Assembly: GCA_049790855.1 (NCBI GenBank)
Contig: JBAQZJ010000515.1
Coordinates: forward strand, 1 to 15,216
Length of the DNA stretch: 15,216 nucleotides
Reading direction: 5' to 3'
Source: JACCRE01 sp049790855
GTDB lineage: Bacteria; Planctomycetota; Planctomycetia; Planctomycetales; Planctomycetaceae
Below the pieces are notes generated by a model. That model searched no databases, was not told the DNA's origin, and worked only from the letters and a program-made list of their open reading frames with translations. Shown one piece after another: positions 6,530 to 13,034 of the stretch (positions within the stretch are counted from its first letter, which is position 1; each line of letters begins with the position of its first letter). The position numbers and the translations under genes were made by a program.

Positions 6530-8221
6530 ATGGCCCACGACTGGCTCCAGTCGTTCATCGACCGCGGTCTCATCAGCGACGACCAGCTCGAAGAAGCTCG
6601 CGTCGCGGGCCGGCGGATGGGCATTTCGCCGGGCGAGGCCCTCGTCAAGCTGGGCTACGTCGAGCCGTCGGACGTCGCCGACGCCCAGGCGAGCCAGTTC
6701 GGTCAGCAGTTCATCAGCCTGGAAGGGATCGAAATCCCGCAGAGCGTGATCGAGCTCGTCAGCGAGGCGATGGCCCGCGAGAACACGATCATACCCACGC
6801 GTGTCGAAGACGGCTCGGTCGTCGTGGCCTTTCACGATCCGATGGCCCTCGACGTGCTCGACAAACTGCGGTTCATCCTTGCCAAAGACGTGAAGATCGT
6901 CGTCGCTCCCAAAGAGCAGATCCAGGCGGCGATCGACCGGCACTACGGGCAGAGCGAGACCCAGAGCGTCGACTCGATGATTCAGGAGTTCACCGAAACG
7001 CAAATCGACTTCACGGCGACCGAGGCGACCAACAGCGCCGACGAGGAAGACGACAACGCGCCGGTCATCCGGCTGGTCAACCTCATCCTCACCGAGGCGG
7101 TGAAGATGCGGGCCAGCGACATTCACGTCGAGCCGTTCGAGGATCGCGTCCGCATCCGTTACCGCATCGACGGACAGTTGATGGAGCGGGACGCCGCTCC
7201 CCGGCGACTGCTCGGCTCCATGGTCAGCCGCATCAAGATCATGGCGAGCATGGACATCAGCGAGCGTCGCCGCCCGCAGGACGGCCGGATCAAGGCCCGC
7301 ATCAACGGCAAAGAGTTCGACCTGCGGGTCAGCATTCTGCCGACGAGCCACGGCCAGGGGGTCGTGCTGCGAATCCTCGATCGCGACAACATCAAGATCG
7401 GCATTCGCAACCTGGGCTTTTCGGAAGAGAACTACCGGGTCTTCCAGAACGTCATCCGCCGGCCGAACGGCATTTTTCTCGTCACCGGCCCGACCGGGTC
7501 GGGCAAGACGACGACCCTGTACAGCGCCCTGGGCGAGATCAACCGCCCCGATCGCAAGATCATCACCGCCGAGGATCCGGTCGAGTATTACCTGCCCGGC
7601 ATCAACCAGGTCGAAGTCAAGCACAGCATCGGCCTCGACTTCCAGCGGATCATCCGGGCGATGCTCCGCCAGGCGCCGAACGTGATTCTCGTCGGCGAGA
7701 TCCGCGACGTCGAGACCGCCGAAATGGCGATTCAGGCGTCGCTCACGGGGCACCTCGTCTTCAGCACGCTGCACACGAACGACGCCCCGAGCAGCATCAC
7801 CCGGCTGATCGACATGGGCGTGCAGCCGTTTCTCGTGGCAAGCTCGGTCATGGCGATCATGGCCCAGCGACTCGTGCGGGTCGTCTGCCAGAAGTGCGCA
7901 GAGCCGTACACCCCCGACCCCGGCGAGTTCGACTACTACTCGATTACGCCCGAAGAGGCTGCGACGGCGACCTTCATGCGGGGCCGCGGCTGCAATCATT
8001 GTCAGCACACCGGCTACCGCGGCCGCAAAGCGGTGTTCGAGCTGATGGTCATGAACTCGGCCATCCGCGAGATGACGTTCAAGGGCGAGCCGACGCAGGC
8101 GATTCGCCGGCAGGCGCGGCTGTTCGGCATGCGGGCCCTCGTCGACGACGCGAAAGACAAGGCGCTGCTCGGAATCACCACCCTGTCCGAAGTCAACAAG
8201 CTGATGCGGAGCTACGATTAG
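6530..8221 (+). CDS. GspE/PilB-family assembly ATPase (first paralogue)
   Basis: A 563-residue cytoplasmic hexameric ATPase that would drive pilus extension or type II secretion through PilC/GspF. Order of parts: an N-terminal T2SSE_N/MshEN-like region (about 1-150), an acidic linker (ATNSADEEDDN), the N2 domain (SDIHVEPFED, RYRIDGQLM), Walker A GPTGSGKT (320-327), the Asp box ITAEDPVEYYLPG, Walker B VILVGEIRD (385-393), the His box GHLVFSTLHTNDAPSSITRL, and a zinc-binding pair C453-x2-C456 ... C488-x2-C491. All catalytic motifs are intact. The ATG at 6530 has GGAGAG 5 bases upstream; the upstream ATG at 6473 only adds non-conserved sequence. Unlike the second paralogue, the first 30 residues lack the K/R-L-G opening of MshEN domains. 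pilT follows after 78 bases. Confidence 0.93.
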   Translation: MAHDWLQSFIDRGLISDDQLEEARVAGRRMGISPGEALVKLGYVEPSDVADAQASQFGQQFISLEGIEIPQSVIELVSEAMARENTIIPTRVEDGSVVVAFHDPMALDVLDKLRFILAKDVKIVVAPKEQIQAAIDRHYGQSETQSVDSMIQEFTETQIDFTATEATNSADEEDDNAPVIRLVNLILTEAVKMRASDIHVEPFEDRVRIRYRIDGQLMERDAAPRRLLGSMVSRIKIMASMDISERRRPQDGRIKARINGKEFDLRVSILPTSHGQGVVLRILDRDNIKIGIRNLGFSEENYRVFQNVIRRPNGIFLVTGPTGSGKTTTLYSALGEINRPDRKIITAEDPVEYYLPGINQVEVKHSIGLDFQRIIRAMLRQAPNVILVGEIRDVETAEMAIQASLTGHLVFSTLHTNDAPSSITRLIDMGVQPFLVASSVMAIMAQRLVRVVCQKCAEPYTPDPGEFDYYSITPEEAATATFMRGRGCNHCQHTGYRGRKAVFELMVMNSAIREMTFKGEPTQAIRRQARLFGMRALVDDAKDKALLGITTLSEVNKLMRSYD

Positions 8222-8223
8222 AC

Positions 8224-8251
8224 GAGGGTTGAGGGTTGAGGGTTGAGGGTT
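8224..8251 (+). repeat. GAGGGTT heptamer array with G-quadruplex motif
   Basis: Four exact tandem copies of GAGGGTT begin 3 bases after the stop codon of the first ATPase gene. They give four GGG runs (8226-8228, 8233-8235, 8240-8242, 8247-8249) spaced by identical TTGA loops, a perfect intramolecular G-quadruplex pattern on the coding strand. The fold could therefore form in the mRNA between the PilB-type gene and pilT. Confidence 0.9.
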
Positions 8252-8267
8252 GGTCGCGGCTGAACTA

Positions 8268-8291
8268 CTTCCTATTTCCTACTTCCTATTT
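8268..8291 (+). repeat. (C/T)TTCCTA heptamer array directly upstream of pilT
   Basis: Three tandem heptamers, CTTCCTA, TTTCCTA and CTTCCTA, plus a partial fourth unit end 8 bases before the pilT start codon. They occupy the position where a purine-rich Shine-Dalgarno site would be expected. The period of 7 matches the neighbouring arrays. Confidence 0.85.
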
Positions 8292-8299
8292 ACCGCCTG

Positions 8300-9418
8300 A
8301 TGGCCACCGTTCAGATCGACAAGCTGCTCGAGTACGTCGTCGCCCAGCGGGTGAGCGACCTGCACATCACCTCGGGGCAGCCGCCCGTCGTGCGCGAGAG
8401 CGGCCGCTTGATCCGGCTCGACACCAAGAGCCTCACCGGCGAGGACACCACCTCGCTGATGAAGTCGATCACCCCCGAGCGCAACCAGGCCGAGCTGCAA
8501 GAGGTGGGCGGCACCGACTTCGGCTTCGCCTTCGGCAACAAGGCCCGCTTCCGCGTCGCGGTGTTCAAGCAGCGCGGCCAGGTCGGCCTCGTGCTGCGGC
8601 GGATTCCGAACGAGTTCCTCACCTTCGAGCAGCTCGGACTGCCGCCCGTCATCCGCGACCTCATCAGCCGGCCTCGCGGGCTGTTCCTCGTCACCGGGCC
8701 GACGGGTTCCGGCAAGACGACCAGCCTCGCGAGCATGCTGAACTACATCAACGAGACCGAAGACAAGCACATCATCACGCTCGAAGACCCGATCGAGTAT
8801 TACCACGACCACAAGATGTCGACCGTCAACCAGCGCGAGGTCGGCGTCGACGTGCCGAGCTTTCCCGAGGCGCTGCGACGCGCCCTGCGCATGGACCCCG
8901 ACGTGATTCTCGTCGGCGAAATGCGCGATCTCGAGACGATTCAGTCGGCGATCACCGCGGCCGAAACGGGGCACGTCGTGTTCGGCACGCTGCACACGAC
9001 CGGCGCCCAGGGAACAGTCGACCGCATCATCGACGTGTTCCCCACGAGCCAGCAGGAGCAGATCCGCACGCAGCTTTCGGTGTCGATCATCGGCATCCTC
9101 AGCCAGGCGCTGCTGCCCCGCAAGCCGAAGGGGCTGGTCGCGGCCTACGAGATGCTCGTCGTCACCCCCGCCATCGCGAACCTGATCCGCGAAGCGAAGA
9201 CGTTCCGCATCAACTCGATGATTCAGACCGGCCGCAAGTACGGCATGCAGCTCCTCGACGACGCGCTGTTCAACCTGTGGAAGAACGACCTCTGCGACGA
9301 GAAAGAGGTCGTCGTCCGCGCCGTCAGCCCCGGCGAGCTCAAGGCCCGCATCGAACGCGCCAAACGCGGCCAGTACGAAGACGAAGAAGACGAAGAGTTG
9401 GAAGAGATCGAGGAATGA
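8300..9418 (+). CDS. pilT: PilT, type IV pilus retraction ATPase
   Basis: A 372-residue hexameric ATPase that depolymerises pili from the cytoplasmic face. The N-terminus (IDKLLEYVVAQRVSDLHITSGQPPVVRESG) is textbook PilT. Walker A GPTGSGKT is at 133-140, the Asp box is LEDPIEYYHDHKM, Walker B VILVGEMRD is at 202-210, and the His box is TGHVVFGTLHTTGA. The PilT-specific AIRNLIRE motif is present as AIANLIRE (291-298), which separates it from PilB. It lacks the zinc-binding cysteines of the PilB proteins. It runs about 25 residues past the usual length (about 345) with an acidic tail (YEDEEDEELEEIEE). No Shine-Dalgarno site precedes the ATG at 8300; the gene lies between two GspE/PilB paralogues. 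Confidence 0.95.
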   Translation: MATVQIDKLLEYVVAQRVSDLHITSGQPPVVRESGRLIRLDTKSLTGEDTTSLMKSITPERNQAELQEVGGTDFGFAFGNKARFRVAVFKQRGQVGLVLRRIPNEFLTFEQLGLPPVIRDLISRPRGLFLVTGPTGSGKTTSLASMLNYINETEDKHIITLEDPIEYYHDHKMSTVNQREVGVDVPSFPEALRRALRMDPDVILVGEMRDLETIQSAITAAETGHVVFGTLHTTGAQGTVDRIIDVFPTSQQEQIRTQLSVSIIGILSQALLPRKPKGLVAAYEMLVVTPAIANLIREAKTFRINSMIQTGRKYGMQLLDDALFNLWKNDLCDEKEVVVRAVSPGELKARIERAKRGQYEDEEDEELEEIEE

Positions 9419-9424
9419 GGGAAT

Positions 9425-9524
9425 AGGAGATCAGGAGTCAGGAGTCAGGAGACAGGACTCGAAAACGGGATCAGCCGGCGTCTCGGACCTCCTGACTCCT
9501 GACCTCCTGACCTCCTGACCTCCT
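9425..9524 (+). repeat. Opposed AGGAG and CTCCT repeat arrays forming a potential long hairpin
   Basis: The left array has AGGAG or AGGAC at 9425, 9433, 9440, 9447 and 9454, mostly at 7-base spacing (TCAGGAG heptamers). The right array has CTCCT at 9489, 9496, 9504, 9512 and 9520, spaced 7 or 8. The arms are complementary: the 14 bases at 9489-9502 pair perfectly with 9431-9444 or 9438-9451, with a loop of about 35-45 bases. Several registers are possible. The array begins 6 bases after the pilT stop. Confidence 0.88.
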
Positions 9525-9566
9525 TCACCCACCCCCGTTGATCGCTCCCGCAAGGGCACGTCATCC

Positions 9567-11273
9567 ATGGCCGCACGCAAGCTCGGGCAGATCCTCGTCG
9601 ACCTCGGTTACATGACCGAGGATCAGTTGTGGGACGTGCTCGAAGAGCAGAAGCAGAGCGCCGGCGAGGTGATCGGCCAGGTGGCGGTCCGCATGGGCTT
9701 CGTCACCCCCGACCAGGTCACCGAGGGTCTCGCCGAGCAATGGGGCATGCCCGTCGTCAATCTCGAAGAGACGACGATCCCCCCCAAGGTCATCGAGCTG
9801 GTGCCCCAGACGATGGCCGAGATCTACAAGATCATGCCGATCTCCCTCAAGGGAGACGTGCTGACCGTCGCGATGGCCGAGCCGCAGAACGTCGGCACGC
9901 TCGACGACCTGCGGAACTTCCTCGGCGTCGAGGTCCGCGGGGCGGTCTCGAACCTGAAGGCCGTGCAGGCCGCCGTCGAAAAGAACTACGCCGGCCACGA
10001 AGACAGCATCGAAGACGTCATCAGCGAGCTGGAGGGCGGCGAGGACTTCGACGAGTTCGCCAACGCCTTCGACCTGTCGAACCCCGAAGAGCTGGCCGAC
10101 GCCGCCCCGATCCGCAAGCTCCTTAACATGGTGCTGCTGCTCGCCGTCAAAGACCAGGCGAGCGACATCCACTTCGAGCCGTTCGAAGACGAATTCAAGA
10201 TCCGCGTGAAGGCCGACGGCCAACTCTACGAGATGGTCCCGCCCCCCCGGCACCTCGCCAACGCGATCATCACCCGCATCAAGGTCATGGCCGAGCTCGA
10301 CATCGCCGAGCGGCGGCTGCCCCAGGACGGCCGGATCGAGTTGAACGTCGGCGGCAACCGCATCGACCTGCGGGTCTCCGTCCTGCCCACGCTGTTCGGC
10401 GAAAGCGTCGTCATGCGGGTGCTCGACAAAACCGTCGTGCAGCTCGACCTGAACAAGATCGGCATGGACCCGGGCCTGTTGTCGAAGTTCCGCGAGATCA
10501 TCAAGCGGCCGAATGGAATCGTGCTCGTCACCGGGCCGACCGGCTCGGGAAAGACGACGACCCTGTACAGCGCCCTCAACGAGCTGAACGAGATCACCGA
10601 GAAGATCATCACGACCGAAGACCCGATCGAGTACGACATCGACGGCCTCGTGCAATGCCCGATCAACGCCGACATCGACGTCACCTTCGCGAACTGCCTG
10701 CGGGCGATCCTGCGGCACGACCCCGACAAGATCCTCGTCGGCGAGATCCGCGACTACGAGACCGCCGAGATCGCCATTCAGGCCGCCCTCACGGGGCACC
10801 TCGTGTTCAGCACGCTGCACACGAACGACGCCCCGAGCGCGATCACCCGGCTCCGCGACATGGGGGTGCCGGCGTTCCTCATCACCGCGACCGTCGAGGC
10901 GATCCAGGCCCAGCGGCTCGTGCGCAAGATTTGCGCCGAGTGCAAGACCCAGTTCACCCCCAGCGACGACCTGCTCATGGAGCTTCAACTTCCCATCGAG
11001 CAGGCCCGCAAGTACCGCTTCTACTACGGAAAGGGTTGTGCGTCCTGCAACAACTCAGGGTATAAAGGACGCATCGGCATCTACGAACTGATGGACATCA
11101 GCGACGACATCCGCGACATGATCACCAACGAGGCCAGCGTCGACGACATCCGCAACTACGCCCGCAGCCAGGGGATGACCACTCTCCGCGAGGCGGGGCT
11201 GAAGCTGATCTTCGACGGCGTCTCGACCATCGACGAGATCGTTCGCGAAACCGTGCTGGAGGACGTGGCCTGA
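9567..11273 (+). CDS. pilB: PilB/GspE-family pilus assembly ATPase (second paralogue)
   Basis: A 568-residue ATPase for pilus extension. The N-terminal MshEN-like region opens with RKLGQILVDLGYMTEDQL and ends its first unit in LEEQ, followed by a second half ending AEQWGMPVVNL; such domains bind cyclic di-GMP in MshE and some PilB proteins. Then come SDIHFEPFED, Walker A GPTGSGKT (323-330), the Asp box TTEDPIEYDIDG, Walker B ILVGEIRD (389-396), the His box GHLVFSTLHTNDAPSAITRL, and zinc-site cysteines C456/C459 and C491/C494. The C-terminus (RNYARSQGMTTLREAGLKLIFDGVSTIDEI) is the standard PilB ending. The ATG at 9567 has AAGGG 10 bases upstream. It is closely related to the paralogue at 6530 in the motor core but differs at the N-terminus. 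Confidence 0.93.
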   Translation: MAARKLGQILVDLGYMTEDQLWDVLEEQKQSAGEVIGQVAVRMGFVTPDQVTEGLAEQWGMPVVNLEETTIPPKVIELVPQTMAEIYKIMPISLKGDVLTVAMAEPQNVGTLDDLRNFLGVEVRGAVSNLKAVQAAVEKNYAGHEDSIEDVISELEGGEDFDEFANAFDLSNPEELADAAPIRKLLNMVLLLAVKDQASDIHFEPFEDEFKIRVKADGQLYEMVPPPRHLANAIITRIKVMAELDIAERRLPQDGRIELNVGGNRIDLRVSVLPTLFGESVVMRVLDKTVVQLDLNKIGMDPGLLSKFREIIKRPNGIVLVTGPTGSGKTTTLYSALNELNEITEKIITTEDPIEYDIDGLVQCPINADIDVTFANCLRAILRHDPDKILVGEIRDYETAEIAIQAALTGHLVFSTLHTNDAPSAITRLRDMGVPAFLITATVEAIQAQRLVRKICAECKTQFTPSDDLLMELQLPIEQARKYRFYYGKGCASCNNSGYKGRIGIYELMDISDDIRDMITNEASVDDIRNYARSQGMTTLREAGLKLIFDGVSTIDEIVRETVLEDVA

Positions 11274-11276
11274 CGA

Positions 11277-11298
11277 CCGCCTCTTGCAAAAGAGGCGG
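11277..11298 (+). other. GCAA-tetraloop hairpin between pilB and pilC
   Basis: A perfect 9-base-pair stem (11277-11285 with 11290-11298) closes a GCAA loop of the GNRA class, starting 3 bases after the pilB stop codon. No U-run follows, so it is more likely a pausing, processing or mRNA-stabilising element than a full terminator. pilC starts 84 bases further on. Confidence 0.7.
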
Positions 11299-11382
11299 GC
11301 CGGGACTCGAGGCGAGACGTGTATTCGATCGCGAGAAGGGAAGACCACGGCGGCCGACCGACGACGCCTCCGGAGAGACGAT

Positions 11383-12669
11383 ATGCCGACCTACACTTAT
11401 GAGGCCATGGACCAGACCGGCCTCGAAATCAAAGAGACGATCGAGGCCGCCAGCGAGGCCGAGGCCACGCAGGTCATCCGCCAGAAGGGCTTCTTCGTCA
11501 CCAAAATTCAGGAAAAGGCCCGCGCCAAAAAGAAGGGCGCGCCCTCCAAGGACGGCAAAGGCGGCAAGGCCGCCGGAGGCGGAGGCAAGGGCGGCAAACG
11601 CGGCGGAGCCAAGAAGAAGACCTTCGCCATCGGCGGCGTCGGCTCCAAGCAGTTGACGGCCTTCACCCGTCAGCTCTCGACCCTCCAGGACGCCGGCCTG
11701 CCGATCCTTCGCAGCCTGCGGATTCTCGAAGGCCAGTCGAAGCCGGGAGCGCTCAAAAACAGCCTCATCGGCGTCATCGACGACATCGAAGGCGGAGCCA
11801 CGCTCTCCGAGGCGATGGCCAAGCAGCCCAAGGCCTTCGACAACCTCTACGTCAACATGGTCAAGGCCGGCGAGGCCGGCGGTGCGCTGGAAGTCATCCT
11901 CCAGCGGCTCGCCGACTTCAAAGAGCGCTCGCAGAGCCTCAAACGCCGCGTCCAGGGGGCGATGATCTATCCGATCGCGGTCATCATCGTCGCCACGGCG
12001 ATCGTGACCGGGATCATGATCTTCATCATCCCCAAGTTCAAGAAGATCTTCGACGACTTCGGGTCGGATCTGCCGTGGATGACCGACATGCTCATTCTGG
12101 CGAGCGACTTCATCGCCAAATACTGGTACCTGCTGTTCGCGCTTCCCGTGGCGGGCTGGCTCTTCATCAAGATCATCAAGAAGAACCGCACGGGCGAGTA
12201 CATCGCCGACTGGGTCTCGTTGCGCATCCCCCTGACGGGCAAGATCCAGCGCAAGGCGATCATCGCCCGAATCGCGCGGACGCTCGGCACCCTGATCGCC
12301 TCGGGCGTGCCGATCCTCGACGCCCTCATCATCTGCCGCGACACCGCCGGCAACGCGGTGTTCCGCAAGGCGTTCGAGCACATCTACGCCGCGATCCGCG
12401 AGGGCGAACCGATGGCGGTGCCCCTCAAAGAGACCCGCATCGCCGACGACATCGTCGTGAACATGGTCGACGTCGGCGAAGAGACCGGTGCGCTCGACGC
12501 GATGCTCTACAAGGTCGCCGACGTCTACGACGAAGAGGTCCGCGTGCTGGTCGACGGGTTGATCAAGCTGCTCGAGCCGCTGATCACCGTCGTCCTCGGT
12601 CTGTTCGTGGGCTTCATCGTCATCGCCCTGTTCCTGCCGCTCATCCAGTTGCTCAACGACCTGTCGTGA
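11383..12669 (+). CDS. pilC: PilC/GspF inner-membrane platform protein
   Basis: A 428-residue polytopic membrane protein that links the ATPases to the growing pilus. It opens with MPTYTYEAMDQTG, the usual PilC/GspF start. An unusual Lys/Gly-rich linker follows (about 45-80, with GGGGKGGKRGGAKKK), then the first T2SF domain (from F94), a membrane segment near 194-215 (IAVIIVATAIVTGIMIFII), a second near 247-265, the second T2SF domain (from A295, ARTLGTLIASGVPILDAL), and a C-terminal membrane segment within 398-428. The two domains repeat the pattern LxxGxPILxxL. The ATG at 11383 has GGAGAG 5 bases upstream; an upstream ATG at 11284 would add 33 Arg-rich residues and is rejected. Confidence 0.94.
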   Translation: MPTYTYEAMDQTGLEIKETIEAASEAEATQVIRQKGFFVTKIQEKARAKKKGAPSKDGKGGKAAGGGGKGGKRGGAKKKTFAIGGVGSKQLTAFTRQLSTLQDAGLPILRSLRILEGQSKPGALKNSLIGVIDDIEGGATLSEAMAKQPKAFDNLYVNMVKAGEAGGALEVILQRLADFKERSQSLKRRVQGAMIYPIAVIIVATAIVTGIMIFIIPKFKKIFDDFGSDLPWMTDMLILASDFIAKYWYLLFALPVAGWLFIKIIKKNRTGEYIADWVSLRIPLTGKIQRKAIIARIARTLGTLIASGVPILDALIICRDTAGNAVFRKAFEHIYAAIREGEPMAVPLKETRIADDIVVNMVDVGEETGALDAMLYKVADVYDEEVRVLVDGLIKLLEPLITVVLGLFVGFIVIALFLPLIQLLNDLS

Positions 12670-12698
12670 CGCACGACGCTTCCGCAACGCCCATCAGA

Positions 12699-12720
12699 AC
12701 CGCGACCGTCAGGAAGCGTT
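12699..12720 (-). repeat. Dispersed intergenic repeat, copy 4
   Basis: The complement carries the same CCTGACGGTCGCG core as the copies at 1-24 and 1351-1421. It lies 30 bases after the pilC stop. Its outer eight bases GGAAGCGT (12712-12719) also pair with ACGCTTCC at 12676-12683, so it could fold with its own flank. Confidence 0.75.
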
Positions 12721-12742
12721 ATCGAGGCGATCGCATTCCGCG

Positions 12743-12777
12743 CAGAACCCCGGACTCTTCAAGATTCCGGGGTTCTG
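12743..12777 (+). terminator. Strong hairpin after pilC, possible intrinsic terminator
   Basis: A perfect 12-base-pair stem (12743-12754 with 12766-12777) closes an 11-base loop whose TCTT and AAGA can partly pair. It lies about 75 bases after the pilC stop. The expected U-run is missing (AAUCGAGAUUC follows), so termination may be partial. It may separate the motor genes from the prepilin genes. Confidence 0.6.
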
Positions 12778-12840
12778 AATCGAGATTCGGGGCGATTCGG
12801 CAGGGTGTTGCAGAATGCAACGCACCTCGGCGATGGAACT

Positions 12841-12854
12841 TTTCGGCGCCGAAA
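12841..12854. promoter_or_regulatory. 14-base perfect palindrome upstream of the prepilin genes
   Basis: TTTCGGCGCCGAAA is a perfect palindrome about 180 bases before the first prepilin gene. Its symmetry without a loop suggests a dimeric DNA-binding protein site rather than an RNA hairpin. No regulator is identified and chance occurrence is possible. Confidence 0.35.
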
Positions 12855-13034
12855 GTCGCAACGAGAATAAAAGCAGTTGTTTACGGCGGAAAGACGGATT
12901 CCGGACCATCCGGATCGGGATTTGCATTAGTGGAGGGGCGGGGGTCTGTTCTGTTCACTTCCGCCACGGCTCACGATCGCCACGACCCCCGGCTCGGGCT
13001 TTCGAGTTCGGACATTCGAGTTGAGGATGACCCC

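Larger units (their letters stand above)
12670..13034 (+). promoter_or_regulatory. Intergenic region between pilC and the prepilin genes
   Basis: These 365 bases hold, in order, a copy of the dispersed repeat, a strong hairpin, a small GTTGCA/TGCAAC inverted repeat (12807-12821), a 14-base palindrome (12841-12854) and an AT-richer patch near 12865-12880. A promoter for the prepilin genes is plausible here but I cannot fix its boxes. The reading frame of the first prepilin stays open through the region but looks non-coding. Confidence 0.5.

Noticed and set aside
6081..6530. Small open frames between the tRNA and the first ATPase gene
   Set aside because: They are Arg/Pro/Ser-rich with no ribosome binding site or recognisable domain, and they cross the candidate promoter.
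8224..9524. Heptamer arrays considered as CRISPR or satellite DNA
   Set aside because: Units are 7 bases with no spacers, and no cas genes are present, so they are simple tandem repeats.
9779..10248. Seven-C runs in the second pilB gene as phase-variation sites
   Set aside because: They fall in ordinary Pro/Ile-Pro codons of a conserved housekeeping-type ATPase and are expected at this base composition.
9561..10988. Long minus-strand frames opposite the ATPase genes
   Set aside because: They are Asp/His/Leu-rich mirror frames of strongly biased codons. The plus strand encodes complete Walker and zinc motifs.
12075..13034. Upstream extension of the first prepilin frame
   Set aside because: It overlaps pilC in another frame and is Arg/His-rich. 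The prepilin leader and a GAGG site fix the start at 13035.
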